A DNA stretch of 32,311 nucleotides from Thermoplasmatota archaeon (GTDB lineage Archaea; Thermoplasmatota; Thermoplasmata; Halarchaeoplasmatales; Halarchaeoplasmataceae): positions 28,083 through 60,393 of the forward strand of contig JAGXLF010000005.1 of NCBI GenBank assembly GCA_018334835.1, read 5' to 3'. Made by a program: the position numbers and the translations under genes. This document shows positions 9,536 through 18,976 of this stretch, in pieces. The notes under the pieces are model-generated. The model was not told the origin of the DNA and made no database searches. It saw only the letters and a list, made by a program, of their open reading frames with translations. How positions within the stretch are numbered: position 1 is the first letter of the stretch; every line of letters starts with the position of its first letter.

Positions 9536-9619
9536 TTTCATTCCTCTAGAACGGAACATACGGACCTGAGTTAAAGTTCTTTGCACGTTTTTGTCTGAGA
9601 AAGTCTCGCGTGAGAAAGG

Positions 9620-9628
9620 TTTAAAATA
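9620..9628 (+). promoter_or_regulatory. Probable TATA box for queD-queC
   Basis: TTTAAAATA ~33 nt upstream of ATG 9658. Confidence 0.4.
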
Positions 9629-9657
9629 ACTAGCGACCTATTATTGGATAGATCGAT

Positions 9658-10134
9658 ATGAGCACTATCAAACTGAAAGTCGACGGCTGGGAAAAATCCA
9701 TCACATTTTCAGCATCTCATATACTGCCCGGGCACGAGAAGTGCGGTAGAATACACGGTCACAACTACGCCATACACGTTAGAATCTCGGGTGAACCGAG
9801 CGAGAGCGGAGTGGTTTTTGATTTCTTACCGATCAAAGAAAAATTGAGGGAGATAGCTGATCGACTGGACCACAGGGTCCTGATCGCCTCGGGCATGGAA
9901 GGACTCAAAAAAGAAGAAAACGAAATCATGATCCAGATCGAAAACAAGAGATACGTCTTTCCTGAAGAAGACGCTCTTATCTTAGATATAGATCAGGTAA
10001 CCGCCGAGCAGCTCGCCATGTACCTCCTCGAAGAAGTCGTCGAAGAGGTCGACTTTCCCGAAAAGGTGAATTCTGTGGAAATCGGCGTGGACGAGTCTAG
10101 AGGTCAGGGCGCCTGGGCTAGGAAGGAGATATGA
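9658..10134 (+). CDS. queD: 6-carboxytetrahydropterin synthase / PTPS family (QueD)
   Basis: FSASHILPGHEKCGRIHGHNY (CX3HGH), VVFDF, LDHRVL; directly followed by queC with overlapping stop/start. Confidence 0.88.
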   Translation: MSTIKLKVDGWEKSITFSASHILPGHEKCGRIHGHNYAIHVRISGEPSESGVVFDFLPIKEKLREIADRLDHRVLIASGMEGLKKEENEIMIQIENKRYVFPEEDALILDIDQVTAEQLAMYLLEEVVEEVDFPEKVNSVEIGVDESRGQGAWARKEI

Positions 10135-10811
10135 TGAGTAAAGCCGTGGTTCTTCTTTCAGGCGGGCTCGATTCTTCGACGACGCTTGGGATAGCCAATG
10201 AAGAACACGAGGAACTGCACGCGCTTACTTTCCTTTACGGACAAAAGCATGAGAAAGAGATAAAGAGCGCAAAGAAATTAGCGGAGCACTACTCAGTAAA
10301 AGAACACAAGTTCTTGGACATCCCGCTTTCAGAGATAGGAAAGTCATCACTGCTTGAAGGTGGAGAAGAGATTCCAGAACAGGAACGTGGAGAAATAGGA
10401 GAAGAGATCCCCTCCACCTATGTACCCGCTCGAAACATAATATTTCTTTCCTACGCTCTCTCTTACGCGGAAAGTGTTGAAGCAGATGCGATCTATATCG
10501 GTGCTACAGCAAGAGACTACAGCGGGTATCCAGACTGCAGACCTGAATTTTTTGAAACATTCGAAAAGATGGCCGAGAAAGGTACCAAGAGAGGAATTGA
10601 AGGTGATCCAGTCCAAATAAGGTATCCTCTCATCGACAAGACCAAAGGGGATATAGTCTTGAAGGCTGATGAACTAGGGGTCCCTCTTCACCTTACTTGG
10701 AGCTGCTATAGAGGGGGCGAAAATGCTTGTGGTAAATGCGATTCCTGCAAGTTGAGATTGAAGGGTTTTGAGGAAGCAGGACTCGAAGATCCCATAGAAT
10801 ATGAGGATTGA
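10131..10811 (+). CDS. queC: 7-cyano-7-deazaguanine synthase (QueC)
   Basis: VVLLSGGLDSSTTLG PP-loop, PARNIIFLSYALSYAE, ARDYSGYPDCRPEF, TWSCYRGGENACGKCDSCKLRLKGF zinc motif. Confidence 0.95.
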   Translation: MMSKAVVLLSGGLDSSTTLGIANEEHEELHALTFLYGQKHEKEIKSAKKLAEHYSVKEHKFLDIPLSEIGKSSLLEGGEEIPEQERGEIGEEIPSTYVPARNIIFLSYALSYAESVEADAIYIGATARDYSGYPDCRPEFFETFEKMAEKGTKRGIEGDPVQIRYPLIDKTKGDIVLKADELGVPLHLTWSCYRGGENACGKCDSCKLRLKGFEEAGLEDPIEYED

Positions 10812-10865
10812 CTATTAAATAAGGCTCTTTTTGAGACAAAGGAGATCGGGATTTAAAACGATCAT

Positions 10866-11279
10866 CTATTCTTCAGCTTCAATCTTTTCCACATTTAGAG
10901 TAGAGATATCTGAAATCCGTCGGAAATGATCGAGATTTCGTGTCAATATCTTTTCGTTTTCTCTGATAGCGATACCTGAGATCATAGAATCCTGTGGCTC
11001 CACCATTTTTCCTTCATTGCACAGCATACCATCTATCCTTCCCGCGATCTCACCCGCGATACGATCGAACTCATAGACTGCCCGAGATCTTAGAACTTCT
11101 TGGATCTTTTCCTTTTCTTTCTCTGTTTTTTCTACCTGTCCTATGCCAGAGTACAGCTCAAAAAGAGAGATAGAAGTGATATTCAGAGGTTTGTCATCTT
11201 TCTCCAATTCATCCACTTTTCTGACTGCGTTCTCTTCACCTCTCATGACATCGATGATGAAACTGGTATCAGCTAACAT
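10866..11279 (-). CDS. vapC: PIN-domain toxin, VapC family
   Basis: MLADTSFIIDVMRGEE start, FELYSGI, PQDSMISGIAIRENEKILTRNLDHFRRI. Start placed at ATG 11279 (track 11306), overlapping the antitoxin stop (TATGTTAGCTGA). Confidence 0.88.
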   Translation of the reverse strand: MLADTSFIIDVMRGEENAVRKVDELEKDDKPLNITSISLFELYSGIGQVEKTEKEKEKIQEVLRSRAVYEFDRIAGEIAGRIDGMLCNEGKMVEPQDSMISGIAIRENEKILTRNLDHFRRISDISTLNVEKIEAEE

Positions 11280-11511
11280 ATTCCATCTCCTTTTTGATCC
11301 TGTCAATTTTATCTTTAGTTTTCTCCCTTCCTTCCTCTATTTTTTCTTTCAGTCTATCAGCTTCATCGTCTGATAGGATGCCGGCTATTTCATTAAGTGA
11401 TCTCTCCCTTGTAAGCTTATTTATGACATCTGTGAAACTTTCTTTTTCTTCCTTTCTAGACTTCAAACGCTCGTAAGCTTCCTCAGAGATGGTTATCGTT
11501 TTTGACGCCAT
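11269..11511 (-). CDS. vapB: VapB-type antitoxin
   Basis: MASKTITISEEAYERLKSRKEEKESFTDVINKLTRE, typical archaeal antitoxin N-terminus; overlaps the PIN toxin gene. Confidence 0.85.
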   Translation of the reverse strand: MASKTITISEEAYERLKSRKEEKESFTDVINKLTRERSLNEIAGILSDDEADRLKEKIEEGREKTKDKIDRIKKEMEYVS

Positions 11512-11516
11512 GATAA

Positions 11517-11544
11517 TACATGCACGTATGTGTATTTAAAATTT
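11517..11544 (-). promoter_or_regulatory. vapBC promoter with palindromic operator candidate
   Basis: TACA-tgc-ACGT-atg-TGTA (11517-11534) abutting TATA-like TATTTAAAATTT (11533-11544), 6-33 nt upstream of vapB ATG. Confidence 0.5.
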
Positions 11545-11602
11545 AGGTCAATAAAGATGAGGAAGGAAAATATCGATACGTTAATACTTGAAATGTCATC
11601 TT

Positions 11603-13036
11603 TCACTCTACCTCTCTCAGCTTCCTACTGACCTCTTTCCATCTCCCGGACTTAAATCGTATCAAGTTCACGAGACCCGGAATAAAGAAACTGCCCAACA
11701 CAGCTATGAATATAGCGATCAGACCGAAGTCCAACACGATTCCAAAGATGTAAGAGACTGGAAGCAACCATCCATAGATTCCTAACAGGTTCCCGTAAAA
11801 CGGCCATCTTGTGTCTCCAGCGCCTCTTAACGCTCCTCGCATTATCCTGTTTACCGCGTATCCTAAAACTCCAATAGCGTTGATGTATATGAATCGGGTA
11901 CTCAAGAAGATAACGTCCGTCTCATCACTGAATAAACCAGATATAGGTCCTGCAAATAGAGCCAACAGGAAACCGATAGGTAACATCACCGCTATAGATA
12001 TCTTCAAAGTGTCCCAACCGTAGAGTTCTGCCTCATCTTCCTTTTCAGCACCTAAAGATTGACCAACTAGCGTGCTCGATGCGGTGCCGAAACCCCATGC
12101 AGGCTCCATCGCGAACAATTCCACTCTTCTTCCGACCTGGTAGGCCGCAACGACACCGGTCCCAAAACTGTCCAACATCCATAAAAACGGGAACTGCCCT
12201 AGAGTTCTAGCCATCCTCATCCCGAGAAGAGGGAGGGAAACTGAAAATAGCTTTTTCACCACTGAAGTATCCCACTGTTTCCCTCTCAATTTGAAACTTA
12301 CATTATAATTGTTGGAAAAGAGGAGCGCGAAGAAGATAACAGCCATAGATATGTTAGTTATCAACGTACCTAAAGCCGCTCCAACGATGCCCAATTCCGG
12401 AAAAACACCTATGCCGAAAATCAACAGCCAGTTCAGAACGACATTGGACGGGACCCCAAGAGCGCTGACGTACATCGGCGTTACCGTGTTGCCGGAACCC
12501 GCGAAAGCTCTCGCCGCCACCATAGAAAAAAAGCGGAATAACAGACCTATCATCAAGACCCGCAGATAAGCTCCGCCTAGATCGATGACTTCGGGATCAC
12601 TGCTGAGGAGGCCTATCATTCCCTCAGCATGAAACCAAGTGACGAGCATCAGCGGCAGAGAGATCAATACAGCGAGCCATACAGATTGCTTGATAACGAA
12701 ATCTGCCTTTTCGTACTCTCCAGCACCGTGATGTTGAGACACCAGGCTTATGGTACCGCTGGATACAGCCAAAGAAAGAGCAAAGCCGATGAAGAAAAAC
12801 TGGAAGCCGAAGCCTAAAGCCGCTACACCAGCAGCGCCGATCGCGAAACCGACCATGAGAAAATCCGTTAGACGTAGACCTACTCTAAGACCCCCAGTCA
12901 ATATCACCGGCCAGGCTAGACTGAACGCTTCCGTTCCTCTTTTCTCATCTAGAATGCCGAGTCTTGCGAGTAGCTTAGGCAATGCTTTTACCAGGCGGTT
13001 ATGCTGGGTCCTTATCGATCGGTCATCTGAAGACAT
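11603..13036 (-). CDS. MATE family efflux transporter
   Basis: 477 aa, ~12 hydrophobic segments; AWPVILTGGLRVGLRLTDFLMVG, ARAFAGSGNTVTPMYVSALGVPSNVVLNWLLIFG, MRGALRGAGDTRWPFYGN. Confidence 0.92.
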   Translation of the reverse strand: MSSDDRSIRTQHNRLVKALPKLLARLGILDEKRGTEAFSLAWPVILTGGLRVGLRLTDFLMVGFAIGAAGVAALGFGFQFFFIGFALSLAVSSGTISLVSQHHGAGEYEKADFVIKQSVWLAVLISLPLMLVTWFHAEGMIGLLSSDPEVIDLGGAYLRVLMIGLLFRFFSMVAARAFAGSGNTVTPMYVSALGVPSNVVLNWLLIFGIGVFPELGIVGAALGTLITNISMAVIFFALLFSNNYNVSFKLRGKQWDTSVVKKLFSVSLPLLGMRMARTLGQFPFLWMLDSFGTGVVAAYQVGRRVELFAMEPAWGFGTASSTLVGQSLGAEKEDEAELYGWDTLKISIAVMLPIGFLLALFAGPISGLFSDETDVIFLSTRFIYINAIGVLGYAVNRIMRGALRGAGDTRWPFYGNLLGIYGWLLPVSYIFGIVLDFGLIAIFIAVLGSFFIPGLVNLIRFKSGRWKEVSRKLREVE

Positions 13037-13194
13037 TTGATGAAACCACCAGTGTTCAGGTGATCTACTTCAAAACCATTGAACAAAATAGGCCCTCTCT
13101 TTAAATTTCTTTTCTCTATTAGTTAAAAAAAGGCATATCAAATTGGATATTGAACCAAAAAATTAAACAGTAGCCGGCCTGACTTCAGCTCAAC

Positions 13195-14424
13195 ATGAAA
13201 TCCATGCGAGACAGATTCAGTATAGATCTCCCTTCAAAATACAAGTGGTTGATCCTATCGCTGCTCTTCCTGACAATCCTAGTAGCTTTCATGGGAAGAC
13301 TGAGCACCTCAGTAGCGCTGGAAGAGATAGGTGAGGAACTCGTTTGGTCGAGAGCCGAACAGGGCTTCCTCGGAGGTGTTCTCATGGGCATCTTTCTCAT
13401 TCCATACGGCTTCTCGAACATATTTTTCAGCCCGAATATAGATAAGTACGGACCAAAAATGATACTGGTCGGATCTATGACCGGTTGTTCTGTAGCTGTA
13501 TTCTTAGGAGCCTTTTTCGGCGACAATTACATACTTTTCCTCCTTTCCCGCGTACTGTTAGGTCTATCCCAGGGAGTTATGTTTCCAATCGCGACAAAGG
13601 TCATAGCGGGATGGTTCAGTAAAAAAACAAGAGGAAGAGCGAACTCCATATTCATGATAGGCGCCCCAGTGGGGATCTCTATATCTCCTATCCTCATGGG
13701 ACCTATAATACATTCCATGGGCTGGCGATATTCTTTTTATCTGATAGCTCTCTTCGGATTTTTACTCGTGATACCGATCTTTCTCTTCATAACAGACAAT
13801 CCCTCAGAAAGGAGGACGAACCAAAACAGAAAGAAAAACAACGATATGTTGGAAGCATTCAAAAGATTGTTTAAAGATAGAGACTTTCAGCAGATAACTG
13901 TCGGTTTCACTGCAGTCAACACTGTCTTCTGGGGCACTTCCTTGTGGATACCCTCCTATCTTGAACATACCACCGGCCTAAATCTAGGAAACAACGCTTA
14001 TCTCGCAGCCATACCTTACCTTGGATCAATATTGGGTATGTTGATAGGTTCGTGGGTAAGTGACGTCAAAGGTAACACAGACGGCATAATAATGTTCTCT
14101 CTCTTAACTTCCGGTCTCATGATAATAATACTCACATTTTCACCGGTGGAGGGAGCGATGATGGCAATTTTCTTATTATTCCTTGTATTCCTTACAGGGC
14201 AGTTAGCTCCACCTCTTTTCTTCACTAAACTCCAGAACAGTATACGTGGAGATGAATTGGGTTCCGCTACGGGTCTAATGAACGGCATAGCAAATACTTT
14301 TGGAGTCGTGGGTCCTGTAAGTGTAGGAATAGTCATCGCTCTCACCGGAGCTTATACACACGGACTGATAGCGCTTTCAGTGATCGCATTTGCAGGCCTA
14401 GTTGGATTTGAACGACTGTTATGA
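13195..14424 (+). CDS. MFS transporter
   Basis: 409 aa polytopic; SRVLLGLSQGVMFPIATKVIAGWFSKKTRGRANSIFMIGAPVGISISP; TATA-like AAAAAATTAAAC ~33 nt upstream. Confidence 0.92.
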   Translation: MKSMRDRFSIDLPSKYKWLILSLLFLTILVAFMGRLSTSVALEEIGEELVWSRAEQGFLGGVLMGIFLIPYGFSNIFFSPNIDKYGPKMILVGSMTGCSVAVFLGAFFGDNYILFLLSRVLLGLSQGVMFPIATKVIAGWFSKKTRGRANSIFMIGAPVGISISPILMGPIIHSMGWRYSFYLIALFGFLLVIPIFLFITDNPSERRTNQNRKKNNDMLEAFKRLFKDRDFQQITVGFTAVNTVFWGTSLWIPSYLEHTTGLNLGNNAYLAAIPYLGSILGMLIGSWVSDVKGNTDGIIMFSLLTSGLMIIILTFSPVEGAMMAIFLLFLVFLTGQLAPPLFFTKLQNSIRGDELGSATGLMNGIANTFGVVGPVSVGIVIALTGAYTHGLIALSVIAFAGLVGFERLL

Positions 14425-14501
14425 GGGAACTAGAGATTTGTTATCTTTCTGAAAAGATGAGATAAAAATTTTTAAACAAGCAGTCAATCACTCTGAGAAC
14501 A

Positions 14502-15515
14502 ATGGAAAAAGAAGTGTGGGAATTCTTTGGACTCTTGACGATCGGTGTCATCGTCGTAGTCACTGTTTTTTCAATCGTAGGTTTCGACCAGATAATCAAT
14601 TCCATTCTAGAGATGAATCCATATTATTATGCAGTGGTCATCCTTCTTATCATCCTAAGCATCGTAACTTGGTCGATACGATGGGGTATATTCTTAAAGC
14701 GAACACATCCAGAAGTGACTTGGAGAGACCTCTTCAAGATACAGCTCGTGGGCCAAGCTATGAACAACCTCACCCCGGTCTTCAAAATGGGAGGAGAAGC
14801 CGGGAAGCTATACCTCTTAAAGAAAAAATACGATATCGAAGTCAAAGACGGTCTCGCCTCGATCAGTATAGATCTCACATTGGAATTTATTGTCGACATA
14901 GTTTTAGTCATGAGTGCAGTGGTACTTCTGATGATATTGACCAGCCCGCCAGCTTGGATATATTTCATATTACTGATATTCGCTCTGGTTTGTTCACTTA
15001 TATTTTTCGTAATAATCGAGATATATTACGATATGAAGATAATGCACAACTTACTAGGCTTCCTGTGCCGCAAGATCAAAAGGTTGAACAAGTATGAAAA
15101 AAACATCTTCGAAAAGTATGAAACTTTTCGGCGAAATTTCAAAGACAGCCTCTCAGACAGGAAGAGATTCGCCCAAGGTATGGGATTGTCGATCGTTAGG
15201 CAAAGTTTGACCGTAGCTAAATTTTACGTTCTGCTGGCAGCGTTCGGATTCAATCTCGGTCTAGCTAACATCATCATCGCGATAGGTCTTGGGGTAATGC
15301 TCCTGATGATACCCGCGACTCCTGGAAATCTCGGCATATACGAAGGAGGTATGGTTTCAGTTTTCATCTTCGTCGGTGTCTCACCAGGTGTGGCGGCCAC
15401 AGCAGTATTTCTAGACCGATTGATCTGGTTCTGGGGGGTCGCTATAACAGGAGGTCTTCTCGGTTCAAAATACGGTCTCGAGATAATATCTAAACACGCG
15501 GCAAAAAAATTTTAA
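14502..15515 (+). CDS. Lysylphosphatidylglycerol synthase TM-region / UPF0104 flippase-like membrane protein
   Basis: TWSIRWGIFLKR, LVGQAMNNLTPVFKMGGEAGKLYLL, ATPGNLGIYEGGMVSVF, signature order of the COG0392-like family. Confidence 0.85.
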   Translation: MEKEVWEFFGLLTIGVIVVVTVFSIVGFDQIINSILEMNPYYYAVVILLIILSIVTWSIRWGIFLKRTHPEVTWRDLFKIQLVGQAMNNLTPVFKMGGEAGKLYLLKKKYDIEVKDGLASISIDLTLEFIVDIVLVMSAVVLLMILTSPPAWIYFILLIFALVCSLIFFVIIEIYYDMKIMHNLLGFLCRKIKRLNKYEKNIFEKYETFRRNFKDSLSDRKRFAQGMGLSIVRQSLTVAKFYVLLAAFGFNLGLANIIIAIGLGVMLLMIPATPGNLGIYEGGMVSVFIFVGVSPGVAATAVFLDRLIWFWGVAITGGLLGSKYGLEIISKHAAKKF

Positions 15516-15523
15516 AAGAGGGT

Positions 15524-16720
15524 TTACTCCTCCTTGAGAACCTTTCTTACCCTCTCAAGAGCCCAGTCGATCTGATCCTTGGTAATTATGAGAGGTGGAG
15601 CGAACCTGAGAACTGTACCCTTGGTATCCTTGACTAACACACCTTTTTCCATAAGAGCCTCCGAATAAGGTCTAGCTTTCTCTTTCAACTCGACACCGAT
15701 GAATAGACCTCTGCCTCTAACATCTTCAATCAAAGGACTATCGATCTTTTTCAACTGCTTCCGCATATATCTACCCATCTCTAGAGAGTTCTCGACGAAA
15801 TCTTCCTCCTCGATAACTTCTATAGCTCTTTTAGCAGCGGCGACACCAAGAGGATTTCCTCCGAAAGTAGAACCGTGTGAACCTGGATCGAAAACATCCA
15901 TCACTTCCTTATCGGCAGCTATCGCCGAAACCGGATAGACACCGGCACTGAGAGCTTTCCCAAGTATGTATATGTCTGGATCAACATCCTCCCAATCGCA
16001 CGCGAACATCTTACCTGTTCTACCTAAACCGGTCTGTATCTCGTCCGCTATGAAGAGCACATCTTTCTTCTCACAGAGCTCTTTAGCCTCTGTCAAGTAG
16101 CCCGTCGGTGGAACAACGATACCGCCTTCGCCCTGCATTGGCTCCATCAAGAAGCCTACAGTGTTCTCATCTATAGACTCTTCTAACGCCTCGATATCTC
16201 CGAAAGGTACGACCTCGAAACCGGGTGTGAAAGGACCGTATCCTTTCCTGTACTTTTCTCTAGTACTGAACGAAATAACGGTAGTGGAACGGCCGTGAAA
16301 GTTGTTTTCACAAACTATTATTTTGGCCTCGCCTTCGGGTACTCCCTTTTCGAAATAACCCCATCTTCTCGCAGCCTTTATAGCGGTCTCGACCGCTTCA
16401 GTTCCAGAATTCATAGGCAGGACTTTATCTTTTCCAGTGATATCTGAGACTTTTTTGTAGAATGACCCTAACTGGTCGTTCATGAATGCACGGGAGGTCA
16501 AAGTTACTCGATCGGCCTGCTCTTTAAGAACTTTGACCACTTCAGGATGACAATGCCCGTGACTGACGGCGGAGTAAGCGCTCAGCATATCCATGTACTT
16601 ATTACCATCTACATCTTTAACCCAAACACCCTCAGCTTCAGAGATGACGACCTTTAATGGATCATAATTTTTCGCTCCGTATTCTTGGGTCATCTCTATT
16701 ATCTCTTCGTTTTCAGTCAT
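15524..16720 (-). CDS. rocD: Ornithine--oxo-acid transaminase / class III aminotransferase
   Basis: YMDMLSAYSAVSHGHCHPEVV, MNSGTEAVETAIKAARRWGY, NNFHGRSTTVISFS, EPMQGEGGIVVPP, FIADEIQTGLGRTGKMFACDWEDVDPDIYILGKALSAGVYPVSA; SD GGAGG upstream. Confidence 0.87.
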   Translation of the reverse strand: MTENEEIIEMTQEYGAKNYDPLKVVISEAEGVWVKDVDGNKYMDMLSAYSAVSHGHCHPEVVKVLKEQADRVTLTSRAFMNDQLGSFYKKVSDITGKDKVLPMNSGTEAVETAIKAARRWGYFEKGVPEGEAKIIVCENNFHGRSTTVISFSTREKYRKGYGPFTPGFEVVPFGDIEALEESIDENTVGFLMEPMQGEGGIVVPPTGYLTEAKELCEKKDVLFIADEIQTGLGRTGKMFACDWEDVDPDIYILGKALSAGVYPVSAIAADKEVMDVFDPGSHGSTFGGNPLGVAAAKRAIEVIEEEDFVENSLEMGRYMRKQLKKIDSPLIEDVRGRGLFIGVELKEKARPYSEALMEKGVLVKDTKGTVLRFAPPLIITKDQIDWALERVRKVLKEE

Positions 16721-16733
16721 ATAATCTCCCTCC

Positions 16734-16750
16734 AGGTAAAATATTTACCT
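16734..16750. promoter_or_regulatory. Perfect 7-bp inverted repeat AGGTAAA-ATA-TTTACCT, operator candidate
   Basis: Located 14-30 nt upstream of the aminotransferase ATG, immediately beyond the SD. Confidence 0.5.
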
Positions 16751-16866
16751 TCAAAATCTCTTCACAATATCTTACATTATCGTTTTCCGGGCCCATCTTA
16801 TCAGCAAATATCCCGATAAGGTAGTTGTATTAAAATCTTTGCTGGTTAGGGGTTTCACCTTTAGAG

Positions 16867-18825
16867 CTACTCCTTCATCTGTTCCCCGAACTGAAGGTCG
16901 TAAAAGTGACTGAATTTTTCACCCTTATCCATCAATTCATCGAATGTCCCTCTCTCTTTTATCCTGCCGTCTTCGATGAACAATATCTCGTCTGCGTCCA
17001 CTATAGTAGATAGACGATGAGCTATGGTGAAGGTGGTCCTTCCTTCTGAGACCCTATCTATAGCTTCTTGGATCAATTTTTCTGTATAGGAGTCGACTGA
17101 AGAGGTAGCCTCATCGAGAATCAAAATCTCCGGGTCCTTGAGCAGAGCACGCGCTATGGAGATACGCTGTCTCTGACCACCTGAAAGTTTTATCCCACGC
17201 TGTCCTACGTCGGTTTCGTAGCCGTTCGGCATCTTCTCGGCGAATTGGTGAACGTTAGCTTTCTTTGCCATCTCTAAGACTTCTTCCTCTGAAGCTTCGG
17301 GCCTTCCGTAGCTTATATTTTCTTTTATAGTTCCAGAGAAGAGGTAATCGTCTTGGAGAACCATGGCGATCGAATTTCTCAATTCTTTCAGATCCCAATC
17401 TTTTACGTCAACGCCGTCGATTTTAACCGATCCTTTATCCACATCGTAAAGCCGTGGGATCAATCGGACTATCGTGGTCTTCCCGGAGCCGCTTGGACCT
17501 ACCAAAGCGACGGACCTCTTTGGAGGCACATCGAAATCAACGTTTTTTAGAACGCATTCTTCCTCATCATAGGAGAAATGCACGTTCTCGAAAGTAACTC
17601 TACCCGGTATCGTAGCCTTCTTCTCAGCTCTCTCCTTCTCGATCTTCTCTTTATCCACGTCTTCGAGTTCCTGTATCAACTCCAGTCTCTCTTCCCCTTT
17701 GAGGATAGAACTTTCCTTGCCTAGACCTTTATCTCTTTTACGTTTAAATTCCACCTCATTTTCGCCCTCAGAAACCTCAGAGACGATATCGTCCGAGGTG
17801 AGCGCTTCGGGACTCGAATAGATGTCGGAGTCTATATCTTTGTGATCGAAGAACCTCTCGACAGAGGCGAGAAAACGGCTCAGTCCCTCGTTTATGCGGA
17901 TCAAACGCAACATGGGTCCGCGGAATCCCACAAGGTAAGTGTAAAACGCAGCGAGGGTACCAGGGGTCAAAGCACCTTCCATCACAAGATAGCCCCCGTA
18001 ACCTAGGGTAAGAACGAGACCAAGACTGTTCAAGAAGTAAGCTCCCGGTCCCAACATGCTTATGTACTTGACAGCTATCCTCCTAGCTTCGAAATGTTCA
18101 GTGTTCTCTTCAGCGAACCTTCCCCTCTCGAACAACTCATTAGAAAATGCCTTTATGATCTTCACTCCAGCGAGATTATCTTCAAGCCGGTCGGTCATAT
18201 CTGCTTTTTTGCTCCTGACCTCTCTAAAGGCCTGATGCATCTTTCTCATCAAGTACCATCCGTAAATTATCAATAGAGGAGTAAAGGCAAGAACGACGAG
18301 AGTCAGTGGAATATTCAAGGCGAAAAGTATGATAAGAGTACCCAATATCCTAGTGGTTGCGGTGAACAGACCTTCCGGTCCATGATGTAGGAACTCTTGA
18401 AGACTGTTCAGATCATCGACTAGACGGGCGATCAACTCGCCTGTCTTCTTTTCATCGTGGAACTTCATCGGAAGATCCTGAAAATGACCGTAAAGGTCGT
18501 TCCTCATGTCATAAACTATCTTCTGGGCAATCTTATGCCCATAGTAACTTCGCAGTGCTCTCCCTATGGCTATAGCTCCGAAGACTCCTAGAGCGATAAG
18601 AGAAAGGTTGATTATAGCCCCTATATCTTTATCGAAAACAGCGTCATCGATTATACTGCGTAGGATCAAAGGCGGTATGAGTGCCAGTATAGCGGTTATC
18701 ACATGACCTACCTGGATAGGCAAATAGACTTTTAGATTGGGTCTGAGATATTCCTTATAAAACCTCTTTATCAAGTATCTGATGTTGAACTCGAGGACCG
18801 CCTTCCTTTCTTCATCTTCACTCAC
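16867..18825 (-). CDS. ABC exporter: fused permease and ATP-binding protein
   Basis: 652 aa; Walker A VGPSGSGKTTIVRLI, signature LSGGQRQRISIARALLKDPEILILDEATSSVD, IAHRLSTI; N-terminal ABC_membrane domain. Confidence 0.95.
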   Translation of the reverse strand: MSEDEERKAVLEFNIRYLIKRFYKEYLRPNLKVYLPIQVGHVITAILALIPPLILRSIIDDAVFDKDIGAIINLSLIALGVFGAIAIGRALRSYYGHKIAQKIVYDMRNDLYGHFQDLPMKFHDEKKTGELIARLVDDLNSLQEFLHHGPEGLFTATTRILGTLIILFALNIPLTLVVLAFTPLLIIYGWYLMRKMHQAFREVRSKKADMTDRLEDNLAGVKIIKAFSNELFERGRFAEENTEHFEARRIAVKYISMLGPGAYFLNSLGLVLTLGYGGYLVMEGALTPGTLAAFYTYLVGFRGPMLRLIRINEGLSRFLASVERFFDHKDIDSDIYSSPEALTSDDIVSEVSEGENEVEFKRKRDKGLGKESSILKGEERLELIQELEDVDKEKIEKERAEKKATIPGRVTFENVHFSYDEEECVLKNVDFDVPPKRSVALVGPSGSGKTTIVRLIPRLYDVDKGSVKIDGVDVKDWDLKELRNSIAMVLQDDYLFSGTIKENISYGRPEASEEEVLEMAKKANVHQFAEKMPNGYETDVGQRGIKLSGGQRQRISIARALLKDPEILILDEATSSVDSYTEKLIQEAIDRVSEGRTTFTIAHRLSTIVDADEILFIEDGRIKERGTFDELMDKGEKFSHFYDLQFGEQMKE

Positions 18826-18976
18826 TTATAGTTGCCTCCAGTAAATGTTAAACTGAGCTTTAGATAGGGAGTCTTTTTGATATAAAAATATTTTCCCAGA
18901 TTTATCAGTCTTGGCATGGTAGAGGACGATTAATTATTAATGTATGAACAACTTATCATGTAAAGGGAGAAATATC

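Noticed and set aside
14516-15097. 193-aa plus ORF overlapping the UPF0104 gene in another frame
   Set aside because: The overlapping 337-aa ORF carries clear family motifs; this one is rich in R/S/H/Q and looks out of frame.
16797-16820. CTTATC...GATAAG inverted repeat with 12-nt spacer downstream of the ABC gene
   Set aside because: Only 6-bp arms with a long loop; expected by chance in AT-rich intergenic DNA and not clearly a terminator.
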